Source: Granulosicoccus sp.
GTDB taxonomy: Bacteria > Pseudomonadota > Gammaproteobacteria > Granulosicoccales > Granulosicoccaceae
DNA length: 64,000 nucleotides
Direction: 5' to 3'
Assembly (NCBI GenBank): GCA_020627685.1
Contig: JAHDGK010000006.1
Span: forward strand, 1 to 64,000
Shown here: positions 36,802 to 47,468 of the stretch, one piece after another
Layout: each line of letters opens with the position of its first letter
Position numbering within the stretch: position 1 is the first letter of the stretch
The notes under the pieces: generated by a model
What the model was told of the DNA's origin: nothing
The model's input: the letters and a program-made list of their open reading frames with translations, nothing else
Database searches by the model: none
Translations under genes and position numbers: made by a program

Positions 36802-39030
36802 ATGAAACTGCGTTCACAAATGTTACTGGCAGGCGCACTGACGCTTGCGGTGCCAATTGTGGGCTTGCAAAGCGTCAAGCAGGTTTACAGCGCTTTGCAG
36901 CAAACGCGCATCGATGAACAAACATTGAAAGTCGCTAACATGCGTTTAGCGCTTGCCGATGCTGAGCTTGTGAATAAGGCACTCAACACCGGTCTCCCTA
37001 CAACAGGGGACAATGACTGGTATGCCCAGGCATCACCTTACCCTATGTTTGTTGATGGCTATGCGGATGATTGGCAAGAGCTTAATGATCAAGCCTTTAC
37101 CTATTCGCTTGAAAGTGAAAGTGCCACAGCTGATGCAAGCGACGATCTATCGGTGTCTGTCAGAGTGGCCAAACAGGCTGACAGTCTTCTGTTGTTTTTG
37201 CACGTTGTTGACGACCGTGTTATCTATCACACGCCACCGGTGCTTCGTGCCGATGTGGGTGAAAATGAAAGGCCCGATCCAGAGAGCTTATTGGTCAACG
37301 GAGATTCTATTGAACTGCTTGCGAAGGGTCCTCAAGGCTCCTGGCAGCACGTTTTGTTCAGGCCCATCGCTCCGGGTTTTTTGAATGGACTTCAAGCCTC
37401 TCAATCTGCTGGTCAATTTCAACAAGTTTTATCAAGTCCCATTGCAATATCAGATTGGAGCGGTGCCTGGGTCAGTGAAACGAATGGCTATTATTTAGAA
37501 ATCAAGCTTCCGTTGCCACCCAGTGGTTCCTCAATTAATTTTGCAGTCGTTGATGTTGATTCGGTCGGGGAGAAGCGTGTCTCATGGGTCGGCACAATGG
37601 CTCCGGACGATATGGAATTGCTCCAAGGCCAACCAGCCACATCCAATTTAGCGACAGGTGGAATGTTGTTCCACGATAGCAGCGCGGCAGAGGAATATTT
37701 GCAGCGCTGGACGAGTCCGGGTGTACGGGCTCGCCTGTTCGATGTGCAAGGGCGTTTGCTTGCAGATGTCGATAACTTGTATGAGAAGTACGACGCGTCT
37801 GATGAAGAAGCTGCAAAGGCTGCGACCAGTTCCGGATTGTGGGATGCCATTTTACTGAGGCTGTTTGCATTTCTGGTGGCGGGTGATTTACCGCTTCTGC
37901 CGGAGACACGGAATTCTCCCGTCACATTAAAACTGAGCGAACAACGACGAAACGCGGTTGTGGACGACCTACCGTTAACGTCACGTTATGTCACTGATGA
38001 AAACGATCGCGTGCTCGGCACGCTTGCACCTGTCGGATCTACCCCTCGCCGTGGTTATCTCTTGTTTGAAGCAAACGAAGAACATGCCTCTGCTTATGCG
38101 GGTAGTGAAATGGCCCGTTTGTTCAGCTTGCTGTTAATGGTCAGTTTGTTGGCTGGCAGTGGACTGCTTATTTTTGCGTTTGTACTCTCGTCCCGTATTC
38201 GCAAATTATCGAAAGAAACACAGCTGGCCATAGCGGACAACGGACGGGTTAAAGGCTTGCCGGGCAGTGACGCGCAAGATGAAATTGGTGACCTTTCTCG
38301 AAAATTATCGTCACTGTTGTCCCGCTCTGCGGCGTACACCCAATACCTTGAAGCATTGTCCAGTCGCTTATCGCATGAATTGCGAACTCCCTTGTCTGTC
38401 GTTCGAACATCTCTGGAAAACTTAGACCGGCAAAATTTAGACAGTGAATCGCTGCAATTGGTTGATAGAGCCAGCGATGGTGCGAATCATTTAGGTTCGA
38501 TTATCAAAGCCTTGGTCGAGTCCACTCGTCTAGAGCAAAGCGTTCAACTGGCCGACAAACAATCCATCGATTTAGTTGCGTGGTTAGAGGGTTGTCTGGT
38601 TCGATATCAGCAGGTCTATCCCATGTCTGATTTTCGTCTCAGCTCATTGCCTGACGCTCCACTTCTGGTGACCGCGTCTCCCGAGTTGTTGCAGCAGGCG
38701 TTTGATAAGCTGGTGGACAATGCGGTTAGCTTTGCCAAAGAAGATCCCATTGTGTTTCACCTTGTGGAAGACAATAGTGCGGTGATCAGACAGATTTCTC
38801 TTGGTGTCGCTAATCAGACAGACCTTCAGGTAGAGAGTAATGGCGATCACTGGTTTGATCCGATGTTTTCCGAACGTGACCACTCGGGACAAGAGCTTCA
38901 TCTGGGCTTGGGGCTGTATATCGTAAAGATGATTGCCGAAGCCCATGGCGGTGTCGTGTTCGCCCGTAATCAGCAAACCAGTGATAGAAAGAACTGGGTG
39001 CACGTAGGATTGTTGCTCTCAATCCATTAA
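36802..39030 (+). CDS. pdsS: dedicated sortase system histidine kinase (PdsS)
   Basis: A 742-residue membrane kinase. One transmembrane helix at the N-terminus ([15 protein letters not shown]) and another near 440-465 ([21 protein letters not shown]) bracket a large periplasmic sensor of about 400 residues. That sensor includes a beta-rich region near 45-215 ([10 protein letters not shown]) like the carbohydrate-binding CBM9 fold. A HAMP-like linker follows, then HisKA with the phospho-His in [15 protein letters not shown] (near 525), N-box [11 protein letters not shown] and G2-box [11 protein letters not shown]. Such a sensor suggests extracellular glycan or surface-state sensing. It partners PdsR. 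Confidence 0.87.
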   Translation: MKLRSQMLLAGALTLAVPIVGLQSVKQVYSALQQTRIDEQTLKVANMRLALADAELVNKALNTGLPTTGDNDWYAQASPYPMFVDGYADDWQELNDQAFTYSLESESATADASDDLSVSVRVAKQADSLLLFLHVVDDRVIYHTPPVLRADVGENERPDPESLLVNGDSIELLAKGPQGSWQHVLFRPIAPGFLNGLQASQSAGQFQQVLSSPIAISDWSGAWVSETNGYYLEIKLPLPPSGSSINFAVVDVDSVGEKRVSWVGTMAPDDMELLQGQPATSNLATGGMLFHDSSAAEEYLQRWTSPGVRARLFDVQGRLLADVDNLYEKYDASDEEAAKAATSSGLWDAILLRLFAFLVAGDLPLLPETRNSPVTLKLSEQRRNAVVDDLPLTSRYVTDENDRVLGTLAPVGSTPRRGYLLFEANEEHASAYAGSEMARLFSLLLMVSLLAGSGLLIFAFVLSSRIRKLSKETQLAIADNGRVKGLPGSDAQDEIGDLSRKLSSLLSRSAAYTQYLEALSSRLSHELRTPLSVVRTSLENLDRQNLDSESLQLVDRASDGANHLGSIIKALVESTRLEQSVQLADKQSIDLVAWLEGCLVRYQQVYPMSDFRLSSLPDAPLLVTASPELLQQAFDKLVDNAVSFAKEDPIVFHLVEDNSAVIRQISLGVANQTDLQVESNGDHWFDPMFSERDHSGQELHLGLGLYIVKMIAEAHGGVVFARNQQTSDRKNWVHVGLLLSIH

Positions 39031-39064
39031 AGCGGTTTTGGCAAGGCTCAGGACGTGCCACAAT

Positions 39065-40015
39065 ATGCCTATGGAAGAGCACAATAAACCGATCATTACT
39101 ATCCGTGGGCTGACGAAAACCTACAAAGGCGGCCATCAAGCCTTAAAGGGCATTGATCTGGACATTCGCCAAGGCGAGATCCTGGCCTTGTTGGGTCCGA
39201 ACGGCGCAGGTAAAACCACTCTGATATCAACCATTTGTGGTTTGGTCAAGCCGACCTCCGGCACCGTTGAGGTGGGCGGCTTTGATATTGTTCGCGAGTA
39301 CCGTAAAACACGGCACCTCATTGGTTTGGTCCCTCAAGAGCTGACCTTGGGCGCGTTTGATCTGGTCAGCGATACCGTCAGATTCAGCCGTGGCCTTTTC
39401 GGTATGAGCAAAAGCGAAGAGAAGATTGACGAAATTCTCCAAGACCTATCGCTCATGGATAAAAAGGATGCGATGGTCAATCGGCTCTCCGGGGGAATGA
39501 AGCGTCGGGTTCTAATCGCTAAGGCATTGGCACACGAGCCGCGGGTATTGTTCCTGGACGAGCCCACAGCAGGTGTCGATGTGGAACTGCGAAAAGATAT
39601 GTGGAAGCTGGTTGAGAAGTTACGGCAGAGTGGTGTGACCATTATTCTCACGACCCACTATATTGAAGAGGCCGAAGAGATCGCAGATAGAGTAGGGGTT
39701 ATCAGTGATGGCAAGTTGCTGGTCATCGATGAAAAAGTCAATCTGATGGATTCCTTAGGTAAAAAGCAATTGATGGTGGATTTGCGAACACCTATTTCAG
39801 AAATTCCCAGCCAGTTGAACGAGTTCGATGTAGAACTCTCTGCCGATGGTCAACGTCTGACTTATACCTTTGACACTCAAAGTGAAAAAACGGGCATTAC
39901 CAAACTACTGCAAGCGGTCAGTGAGGCTGGTTTAGGTTTAAAAGATCTAAACACCTCTCAAAGTTCTCTAGAAGATATTTTTGTTAACCTGGTGCATAAC
40001 GAACATGAACATTGA
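39065..40015 (+). CDS. ABC-2 type transporter ATP-binding protein
   Basis: A 316-residue ATPase from ATG 39065 (a TTG at 39038 is also in frame). Walker A is [13 protein letters not shown], the signature LSGGMKRRV, Walker [13 protein letters not shown], and the switch His TTHYIEE. The C-terminal 80 residues form the extra domain found in CcmA/DrrA/YadG-type exporters. Its last 11 bases overlap the permease gene. It starts 34 bp after pdsS in the same direction, so it may belong to the sortase regulator operon. Substrate unknown. Confidence 0.92.
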   Translation: MPMEEHNKPIITIRGLTKTYKGGHQALKGIDLDIRQGEILALLGPNGAGKTTLISTICGLVKPTSGTVEVGGFDIVREYRKTRHLIGLVPQELTLGAFDLVSDTVRFSRGLFGMSKSEEKIDEILQDLSLMDKKDAMVNRLSGGMKRRVLIAKALAHEPRVLFLDEPTAGVDVELRKDMWKLVEKLRQSGVTIILTTHYIEEAEEIADRVGVISDGKLLVIDEKVNLMDSLGKKQLMVDLRTPISEIPSQLNEFDVELSADGQRLTYTFDTQSEKTGITKLLQAVSEAGLGLKDLNTSQSSLEDIFVNLVHNEHEH

Positions 40016-40766
40016 AGCTGTTAAGGCCATCTACTTCAATGAGATGCGCCGAACCAGAAAAACCCTCATGCAGAGTATTGCCTCACCGGTAATCTCAACG
40101 GTTTTGTATTTTGTTGTTTTTGGATCGGCCATCGGCTCCCGCATTCAGTCGGTCGAAGGCGTTGGATACGGATCCTTTATTGTGCCGGGTCTTATTATGC
40201 TGTCGTTGTTGACGCAAAGTATTTCCAACGCCTCATTTGGAATTTTCTTTCCCAAATTCACCGGTACGATTTACGAAATTATGTCAGCGCCCATTTCGTT
40301 TTTCGAAATTCTGGTGGGCTTTGTGGGTGCTGCTGCGACGAAGTCGCTTATCATCGGCATCATAATTTTGATTACCGCATCGTTCTTTGTTGAGCTTCGA
40401 ATAGCCCATCCGTTCTGGATGATGACGTTCTTAATCTTGACGTGTATTTCGTTCAGTTTGTTTGGATTTATTATCGGTTTGTGGGCCGATAATTTTGAGA
40501 AACTACAACTTATTCCGTTATTGGTTATCACACCGTTGGTGTTTCTTGGCGGTAGTTTCTACTCTGTGAGCATGCTGCCCGAGTTTTGGCAAAAGGTCAC
40601 ATTGCTGAATCCGGTTCTGTATCTGATTAGCGGGTTTCGCTGGAGCTTTTTCGAAGTCTCAGACGTTAGTCTGGGGGCGAGCTTAATCACCATCCTTGGC
40701 TTCCTGGGGTTGTGTCTGATCATCGTAGGAGTGATGTTCAAAACGGGCTACAAACTTAAACAGTAA
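40005..40766 (+). CDS. ABC-2 type transporter permease (YadH-like)
   Basis: A 253-residue permease with six predicted transmembrane helices, start ATG 40005 inside the ATPase gene (11-bp overlap). Early residues [19 protein letters not shown] and [21 protein letters not shown] are typical of ABC-2 exporters, as is [17 protein letters not shown] and [13 protein letters not shown]. It resembles the YadG/YadH exporter of unknown cargo. It converges on the DUF2126 operon, whose stop is 24 bp away. Confidence 0.92.
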   Translation: MNIEAVKAIYFNEMRRTRKTLMQSIASPVISTVLYFVVFGSAIGSRIQSVEGVGYGSFIVPGLIMLSLLTQSISNASFGIFFPKFTGTIYEIMSAPISFFEILVGFVGAAATKSLIIGIIILITASFFVELRIAHPFWMMTFLILTCISFSLFGFIIGLWADNFEKLQLIPLLVITPLVFLGGSFYSVSMLPEFWQKVTLLNPVLYLISGFRWSFFEVSDVSLGASLITILGFLGLCLIIVGVMFKTGYKLKQ

Positions 40767-40790
40767 GTAGCCTGCTATTCAATGACACTT

Positions 40791-43700
40791 TTATCGCGAC
40801 CTCTGTCGGAGGTCGGCGGTGCACGGGTACTCCGGGTTCTCTAATAGCTCTTCGCTAAGCTGAATGGTGTCAACTGCCTCAGTTTCGATGAAGGTGGTGT
40901 CAGGCGTGTGAGCAGGATTACGGATACTGGCCTTCATGGGCGTATGTTGCCCGGTATCAAATCGTGCAAGCCTTCTCGATTCAGCCACGTTTGCATTGAC
41001 GGGTACATCGTCATAGCTTCGACCACCCGGGTCGGAGACGTGATAAGCGCAACCCCCAAGACTACGGTTAGTCCACGTGTCGATAATATCGAACACGAGC
41101 GGTGCATCGACGGGTAAATCAGGGTGCAGGGCAAAGGTGGGCTGCCAGGCGCGGTAACGAATACCAACGACGTAGTCGCCAGCAGTTTCAGTCTTACGCA
41201 GGGGCAGCACACATCCGTTGCACGTCACTTTGTAACGGCTATCTGTTAAGCCACTGACTTTCAGCTGCACACGTTCAACAGATGAGTCGACGTAGCGGGC
41301 AAGTCCGCCGGCGGCAGCTTCTTCACCCAGTACGTGCCAAGGTTCTATGGCCGCTCTTACCTCCAACTGAATGCCGTCGATTTGCCGGACGCCGAAAACA
41401 GGGAAACGAAATTCCCAGAATGCATCTAACCAATTTGCATCAAACTCGAATCCATGGCGTTTAAGATCATCAATAACTTGATTGATATCTTGCCAGAGGT
41501 AGTGAGGCAACATGAACTTGTCATGAAGCTCTGTTCCCCAGCGCACTAATTTACCGGAATAAGGCTTGTCCCAAAATCGGCTGATGAGCGCTCGAATAAG
41601 CAAGGCTTGCACAACACTCATGCGTGCATGAGGAGGCATTTCAAATGCTCTGAGTTCTACGATTCCCAACCGGCCTGCGGGGCCATCAGGCGAATAGAGT
41701 TTGTCGATACAAATTTCAGTGCGGTGAGTATTGCCTGTTAAGTCAATGAGTAGATTGCGTAGTAGTCGATCGACCAGCCAGGGCTGATTACTCTCACCGG
41801 AGGGAAGTCGGGATAATGCCATCTCTAATTCATAGAGTGATTCGTTGCGAGCTTCATCAATGCGTGGAGCCTGACTGGTTGGACCCACAAACATCCCTGA
41901 AAACAAGTACGACAAACTGGGATGATGCTGCCAGAAAGTAATGAGACTTCTTAATAGATCGGGCTTTCTTAGAAACGGACTGTCCGCAGGCGTAAATCCG
42001 CCCAGGGTCACATGGTTGCCGCCACCTGTGCCAGTGTGTCTGCCGTCGACCATGAATTTTTCGGCGCCTAAGCGCGATTCTCTCGCCGCTTCGTAAATAG
42101 TTTCCGTTCGGTGGACGAGTTCTTTGAAGCTTCCTGAGGGATGTATATTGACCTCAATGACGCCAGGGTCTGGTGTAATTCTGAATGATTGAAGTCTGGA
42201 ATCTTTGGGCGGTTCGTAACCTTCCAGAACAGGCTGTACGTTTGCGCGAATACTGGCATATTCGATACACGCCATTAGTTCGATCCAACTCTCAGCACTT
42301 TGCAGCGGAGGCATGAAGACGTATAGAGAGCCATCTCTGATTTCGACGCAAAGGGTTGTTCTTATGACGGCGTCACTGGTGTCACGTCTGGCGGGTTTTT
42401 TGTGTGAACGTGATGCTGGCGCTAAGGGAAGCGCTGCGGATGGATCGAAGGTATCCGCCAGTGTATTGTTCGCTTCATCATCGATGTGTGTACTTTCAGG
42501 AAGGGAGGCCAGTGGCAGTCTGAGTCCCGCTGGAGAATCGCCCGGAATTAGAAACACTTCAGAGCGCCTTAGGGGCCATTCACTGCTTTTCCAGTGAGCA
42601 TCCTTCATCGCCACACGTGCCAGAGGCAGCATATACCCGATAGGCTCGTCGATACCTTCAGACAATTGTTTCAAGAGCTTTTGACGAGAGCCCTGGTCTT
42701 TAAGGTTCAGTGATTCAAGATCGACGTCGACTGGCAACATGGACTCAAGGTGTAACTGCTCGAGAGGGTCTTCATGCAATGCTTTCACGTAGGCTTTGTC
42801 CAATTGAAGCTCTGCGCAAAGATGTTGCATAAACTTGGCTGCATCTTTAATCGTTGCCTGAGATATACCCGGGGTGCTCAGTCGGCTTGCATCTTTCCAA
42901 ATGGGTTTATTGTCTGTTCGCCAGTGACAAATAAGCGCCCATCTAGGTGTTGGTTCGCCGGGATACCATTTTCCTTGTGCGTAAGCGACAACACCGTTTG
43001 GCGCAAAAGCATCGCGTAATTTGCCCAATAATTCTCCAGCTCGTTCGAGCTTTTGCTCGCCTAGCGCTGCGGTATTCCATTCGGGGCTTTCCATGTCATC
43101 GATAGAGACAAAGGTAGGTTCTCCACCCATGGTTAAGCGCACGTCCTGTGATTCAAGCCGCGCATCTACTTGTTCCCCTAATTTAAGAATGCGCATCCAT
43201 TGCTTGTCGTCATAGGGCAACGTGACTCTAGGGCGTTCGTCAAACCGACTGACGCGATTGTGAAAGTAGAAATCTTCGGCCGCATCACTGGCACTTCCAC
43301 TGATAGGAGCCGCACTCATCGGTTGCGGCGTGCACGCCAGCGGTATGTGTCCCTCTCCGGCAAAAAGCCCTGATGTAGGATCCAGTCCAACCCAGCCGGC
43401 ACCGGGTAAGTACACTTCAGCCCATGCATGCAAGTCGGTAAAGTCTGCTTCCGCACCGGAAGGACCATCGATAGATTTTACGTCGGGCGTAAGTTGAACC
43501 AAATAACCGGATACAAATCTGGCGGCTAAACCAAGGTGTCTTAAGACTTCAACAAGCAGCCAACCACTGTCGCGGCAAGACCCTTTGGCTAAGGTTAAGG
43601 TTTCCTCGCTGGTTTGCACACCGGGTTCCATGCGTAATTGGTAAGCAACATCGCGATGAACTGCCTGGTTAATAGCGACCATTGCATCGATGCAGCGAAT

Positions 43701-44114
43701 TTTCTCGGGTGTGTTTTTCTTGAGCCACTCAACCAGCACAGGTGCCGGAGTGCCAACTTCCAGATAGGGTGATAGTTCTTGTTGATTAACAGCACTGTAT
43801 TTGAACGGGAATGTCTCTGCAGATTCCTCAACGAAAAAATCGAAGGGATTGATTACCGTGAGCTCTGCAACCAAGTCAACGGTGACGGAGAGCTCATCAC
43901 ATTTTTCTGGAAACACCAGGCGCGCCAGATAATTTCCAAAGGGATCTTGCTGCCAGTTTAGGAAGTGAGTTTCAGGCTCGATCTTTAAGCTGTAACTCAG
44001 AATGGGGGTGCGGCAATGCGGAGCGGGACGGAGCCGAATAATATGGGGATCTAGAGTAACCGGTTTTTTATAGGTATAAACCGTGGTGTGATCTAGCGCA
44101 ACGCGAATGCTCAT
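40791..44114 (-). CDS. transglutaminase-DUF2126 fusion protein
   Basis: A very large cytoplasmic protein of 1107 residues. Residues 1-270 are a bacterial transglutaminase-like protease/ligase: N-terminal beta domain RVALDHTTVYTY, catalytic Cys in KGSCRDSGW (near 180), His in DLHAWAEVYLPG and Asp in GLDPTSGLF. Residues about 310-1080 form DUF2126 (GGEPTFVSIDDMESPEWN, GRHTGTGGGNHVTLGG, DLTGNTHRTEICIDKLYSP in part), a domain proposed by others to be an amidoligase-like enzyme of glutamine-synthetase type. It is the last gene of a five-gene operon with ATP-grasp and alpha-E genes. The start overlaps the previous gene by 4 bp. Confidence 0.9.
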   Translation of the reverse strand: MSIRVALDHTTVYTYKKPVTLDPHIIRLRPAPHCRTPILSYSLKIEPETHFLNWQQDPFGNYLARLVFPEKCDELSVTVDLVAELTVINPFDFFVEESAETFPFKYSAVNQQELSPYLEVGTPAPVLVEWLKKNTPEKIRCIDAMVAINQAVHRDVAYQLRMEPGVQTSEETLTLAKGSCRDSGWLLVEVLRHLGLAARFVSGYLVQLTPDVKSIDGPSGAEADFTDLHAWAEVYLPGAGWVGLDPTSGLFAGEGHIPLACTPQPMSAAPISGSASDAAEDFYFHNRVSRFDERPRVTLPYDDKQWMRILKLGEQVDARLESQDVRLTMGGEPTFVSIDDMESPEWNTAALGEQKLERAGELLGKLRDAFAPNGVVAYAQGKWYPGEPTPRWALICHWRTDNKPIWKDASRLSTPGISQATIKDAAKFMQHLCAELQLDKAYVKALHEDPLEQLHLESMLPVDVDLESLNLKDQGSRQKLLKQLSEGIDEPIGYMLPLARVAMKDAHWKSSEWPLRRSEVFLIPGDSPAGLRLPLASLPESTHIDDEANNTLADTFDPSAALPLAPASRSHKKPARRDTSDAVIRTTLCVEIRDGSLYVFMPPLQSAESWIELMACIEYASIRANVQPVLEGYEPPKDSRLQSFRITPDPGVIEVNIHPSGSFKELVHRTETIYEAARESRLGAEKFMVDGRHTGTGGGNHVTLGGFTPADSPFLRKPDLLRSLITFWQHHPSLSYLFSGMFVGPTSQAPRIDEARNESLYELEMALSRLPSGESNQPWLVDRLLRNLLIDLTGNTHRTEICIDKLYSPDGPAGRLGIVELRAFEMPPHARMSVVQALLIRALISRFWDKPYSGKLVRWGTELHDKFMLPHYLWQDINQVIDDLKRHGFEFDANWLDAFWEFRFPVFGVRQIDGIQLEVRAAIEPWHVLGEEAAAGGLARYVDSSVERVQLKVSGLTDSRYKVTCNGCVLPLRKTETAGDYVVGIRYRAWQPTFALHPDLPVDAPLVFDIIDTWTNRSLGGCAYHVSDPGGRSYDDVPVNANVAESRRLARFDTGQHTPMKASIRNPAHTPDTTFIETEAVDTIQLSEELLENPEYPCTADLRQRSR

Positions 44115-45067
44115 TCCGAATCCTGTAGGGGCGGGAAGTACGTTTTATAAATTTCTGCATTAACTCCGAGCATGCCCAACTGGAGCTCGTCGAGAAAGTC
44201 ATGCAAACCTGCAGGGTCTTGCGACAACGTCGTAAAGCATGCGCCGCTGAGTTTCTCTAGTTGAGTGTCAATTGCAGCCACGATAGCGTCAGAGCGTTGT
44301 AAGGCTTTTACAGATGAGGCCAAGTGTTGCAAACAAAACGTGTACGAACGGGGTAACCGGGTATTACTGAGCAGAAATGCCAGAGTATCCGGGCCATTAA
44401 CGGGGCGTCTTACGTGCTGGCGATACATTTGGTTGGCTGAGAGTGTTCTGAGCACCGATACCCATCGTTGGGCTTCAATGGCCATTAACTCGCGTGGTGT
44501 ATTACTGGCGGTGAGTCGCGTTGATTGGACATCAATGATGCGCGAAGTCATATCAGCGCGCTCTAGATAGCAAGCCATCCGCATCATTAAGTAGCCCAGA
44601 TCGTGGTACATATTGCAATTTAATCCGTTAGCAATTGCCTGGAGGCGTCCTTCGACACCCTTTAAAATTTCATGTCGGCTCGATGGGGTAGAGATGGTGC
44701 TATCGGAGACGTCAAATACTTTTCTGCAAAGGCTATTGATATCTTCGTAGACGTTTTTAGGAACGACATCTCGGCAAGATCGAAGGTTGCCTTGAATAGC
44801 CAGGAACGCATTAATTAAAGAGCCCGGGTTGGATTTGTCCAGCACAAGAAAGTGATTAACATTGTGTTCATTGGCACTGCCGTATTTTTTTAAAAATTCG
44901 TCATCTTGGCCATTAATCGATATCAGCGGCATCCAGCCATCATGATCGTCAATGGCGGGAAGGTCCATTAACAAATTACTGTGGGCATTGATTAAGCGCA
45001 CTGTGCTTTCAGCGCGTTCAAAATACCGACTTAGCCAATAAATGTTTTCAGCGACGCGGGCAAGCAT
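44111..45067 (-). CDS. alpha-E domain protein
   Basis: A 318-residue all-helical protein of the alpha-E (DUF403) family. It starts MLARVAENIYWLSRYFERAESTVRL (in part), the family signature with conserved Arg/Glu/Asn. NLRSCRDVVPKNVYEDIN and SLCRKVFD are further marks. The function is unknown; alpha-E is nearly always encoded with circularly permuted ATP-grasp and transglutaminase genes and may present a substrate. It follows the ATP-grasp gene by 12 bp and overlaps the DUF2126 gene by 4 bp. Confidence 0.93.
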   Translation of the reverse strand: MLARVAENIYWLSRYFERAESTVRLINAHSNLLMDLPAIDDHDGWMPLISINGQDDEFLKKYGSANEHNVNHFLVLDKSNPGSLINAFLAIQGNLRSCRDVVPKNVYEDINSLCRKVFDVSDSTISTPSSRHEILKGVEGRLQAIANGLNCNMYHDLGYLMMRMACYLERADMTSRIIDVQSTRLTASNTPRELMAIEAQRWVSVLRTLSANQMYRQHVRRPVNGPDTLAFLLSNTRLPRSYTFCLQHLASSVKALQRSDAIVAAIDTQLEKLSGACFTTLSQDPAGLHDFLDELQLGMLGVNAEIYKTYFPPLQDSE

Positions 45068-45079
45068 GATGGTTCTTCC

Positions 45080-46552
45080 TCACTGTTGCTGCTGCGATAG
45101 CACAGAATCGCCGGGTGATTGAGTCTTTACGACCCAGGTATCTTTACTACCCCCGCCCTGAGACGAGTTAACAACAAGAGAGCCTTTGACCAACGCAACT
45201 CGAGTGAGACCACCGGTGGTAACAGAGATGTCCGCTCCTTGAAGTACGAAGGGTCTTAAATCTATGTGCCTGGCCTCTATTTCAGTATCAGTTAGTGTGG
45301 GTACCGTTGATAAGCTCAAGGTAGGCTGTCCTATGTAGTTGCGTGGGTTCTTGCGAATCCGGTCAGCCATTTCTGCTTGTTCTTTTACAGAGCTCTGCGG
45401 CCCGATAAGCATGCCATAGCCTCCCGATTCATTGGCTGGCTTTACGACGAGCTTTGCCAGATTGTCGAGAACGTATTCTCGCTCTTCAGCGTTCTCACAA
45501 CGATAAGTGGGAACGTTAGCAATGAGGGGTTCTTCGTTTAAGTAGTAGCGAATAATATCCGGGACATAAGAGTAGATGACTTTGTCGTCAGCGACGCCTG
45601 CACCTGGTGCATTGGCAATGGCTACCTTACCGTCCTTCCAGGCTTTCATTAGGCCTCTGACGCCGAGCGTTGAGGACGGGTTGAAACAATCAGGATCCAG
45701 AAACTCATCGTCCACACGGCGATAGATGACATCGACTTTTTTAAGTTCTCCGACATTGCGCATGTAGACGAAGCCATCTTCAGCTACAACCAGATCTCTT
45801 CCTTCGACCAGTTCTGCGCCAATTTCCTGAGCTAAAAAGCAGTGTTCAAAGTAAGCGGAATTGAATACCCCGGGGGTTAGGACACATAAAGTGGGGTCGG
45901 GTGTGTCGGTCAGCGAGCAAAGCATCTTGTACAAATCACTGGTGTAGTTATCCACTGGCAAGATATGGCAGTCGCGAAAAACCTCGGGCATAACGCGCTT
46001 CATGACTTCACGATTTTCTATCATATATGAAACGCCGGAGGGCACACGCAGGTTGTCTTCGAGAACGTAGGGAGTGCCGTCTTCGCTTCGCACCAAATCT
46101 GTGCCGCAGATATTGGCCCATACATGATGTGCCGGGTTCATACCTCGGCATTCATCGCGGAAGTTTCCAGAAGATTCTATGAGCGCTCTGGGAACAATGT
46201 TGTCGTTTAGTATGTGTTGATCGTTGTAAACGTCATTGATAAATAAATTTAGTGCTTTCAGCCTTTGCTTAAGTCCTCTGGCAACGTTGCCCCATTCTTG
46301 TGCATCGATAATTCTTGGGATAATGTCGAGAGGCCATTCACGATCAATATTGCCTTTGTCAGAATATACCGTAAAGGTGATACCCATTTGTTGAATGGCA
46401 AGCTTCGCAGCTTTTTCGCGAATTTGTATGTCATTGGTCGACAGTTTGTCTATCCAGTGACATAGGTTTTTTGCAGCAGGTCTGGGCGTGCCCTCGTGAG
46501 CAATTAGCTCGTCAAAGCTTGGGCTCTTATAATTTTTCCACCGACCTGGCAT
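45080..46552 (-). CDS. circularly permuted type 2 ATP-grasp protein
   Basis: A 490-residue enzyme of the COG2308 type (DUF404/DUF407). ATG at 46552 is chosen because GGAGG lies 9 bases upstream; a GTG at 46588 would overlap the preceding gene more. Family marks are GVTF-like ITFTVYSDKGNIDREWP, FINDVYNDQHIL, YVLEDNLRVPSGVSYMIENR (in part), VDVIYRRVDDEFLDP, GAGVADDKVIYSYVPDII and VVKPANESGGYGMLIG. The last is the ATP-binding loop. The C-terminus keeps RPFVLQGADISVTTGGLTRVAL in part and GGGSKDTWV. ATP-grasp enzymes join a carboxylate to an amine, so peptide-like bond formation is the likely chemistry. Confidence 0.92.
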   Translation of the reverse strand: MPGRWKNYKSPSFDELIAHEGTPRPAAKNLCHWIDKLSTNDIQIREKAAKLAIQQMGITFTVYSDKGNIDREWPLDIIPRIIDAQEWGNVARGLKQRLKALNLFINDVYNDQHILNDNIVPRALIESSGNFRDECRGMNPAHHVWANICGTDLVRSEDGTPYVLEDNLRVPSGVSYMIENREVMKRVMPEVFRDCHILPVDNYTSDLYKMLCSLTDTPDPTLCVLTPGVFNSAYFEHCFLAQEIGAELVEGRDLVVAEDGFVYMRNVGELKKVDVIYRRVDDEFLDPDCFNPSSTLGVRGLMKAWKDGKVAIANAPGAGVADDKVIYSYVPDIIRYYLNEEPLIANVPTYRCENAEEREYVLDNLAKLVVKPANESGGYGMLIGPQSSVKEQAEMADRIRKNPRNYIGQPTLSLSTVPTLTDTEIEARHIDLRPFVLQGADISVTTGGLTRVALVKGSLVVNSSQGGGSKDTWVVKTQSPGDSVLSQQQQ

Positions 46553-47456
46553 AGGCACTTGCCTCCGTTTTTTCTGGGACACATTCACTCATTCGGTTTA
46601 CGTCAACCTCAACGATAAGTGAGTGCTTGCCTCCACCATACACGACTCCTTTGACGGGCGCGACATCTCCATAGTCGCGACCCCACGCCGTTGTTATATA
46701 TTGTCGATCAGGGCGTTTATTATTGGTAGGATCGAAGTCGTACCACCCGTGCACGGCATCAAAAACTGAGAACCATGCATGTGATGCATCAGCACCTTGT
46801 AGTTTTTTTTGTCCCGGCGGCGGTAACGTTTCTAAGTAACCGCTTACATAGCGCGCTGGAATACCTTGTCGCCTTAAAACACTGATGGCTAGGTGTGCAA
46901 AATCTTGACATACGCCTTTTCGTGCAGAATATATTTCGCTTAGCGGTGTGATTAATGTCGAGAATCCTGATTGATACTCAAACGTATTGAAAATATGCGA
47001 CATAAGCTCGCCAGCGTATTCCAGGACTGACTGAGTGCTCATGGGTACTTCTTTAATCAGTGCATCCTGCACTTGATCGGGCTGAATATACGGTGAAGGT
47101 AATAAGCACTCTTTTGCCATCAAAGCATCCTCTGATGACAACTGCTTTAAGGCATCGAGGTTTTCCTTTTGTCCTAGCGAGGCGGGTAGGTCGGCTAGCG
47201 TATCAGAGGTCTCTACCATCGATGACACTATGATTTCACAATCGTTGTGTTGCTTGTTTAAATCAAATTGCACCACTTTGTTCCCGAACACATCGGTTTG
47301 GTACTGAATGGAATTAGGTTCGGGATTTATTTCTACACGGCTGCTTAGACATTTTTGGGTGCGCGTGTCTCTGGGTTGCAGACAAATCTGATTGTTGGAC
47401 AAGCTTGCAGGCTGCGCATAGTCGTAATACGTTCTGTGTCTTATGTTGAGCTTCAT
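46527..47456 (-). CDS. transglutaminase-like protein
   Basis: A 309-residue member of the bacterial transglutaminase family. N-terminal beta domain MKLNIRHRTYYDYAQPA; catalytic Cys in ARKGVCQDFAHLAISVLR (near 181), His in GADASHAWFSVF, and Asp in YDFDPTNNKRP. It could cleave or form isopeptide bonds. It starts 12 bp after the ATP-grasp/alpha-E fusion gene and overlaps the next ATP-grasp gene by 26 bp. The second, larger transglutaminase at the end of the operon is a different sequence, so the two are not a recent duplication. Confidence 0.9.
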   Translation of the reverse strand: MKLNIRHRTYYDYAQPASLSNNQICLQPRDTRTQKCLSSRVEINPEPNSIQYQTDVFGNKVVQFDLNKQHNDCEIIVSSMVETSDTLADLPASLGQKENLDALKQLSSEDALMAKECLLPSPYIQPDQVQDALIKEVPMSTQSVLEYAGELMSHIFNTFEYQSGFSTLITPLSEIYSARKGVCQDFAHLAISVLRRQGIPARYVSGYLETLPPPGQKKLQGADASHAWFSVFDAVHGWYDFDPTNNKRPDRQYITTAWGRDYGDVAPVKGVVYGGGKHSLIVEVDVNRMSECVPEKTEASAYARSVEKL

Positions 47457-47468
47457 TGTCTGATCACC

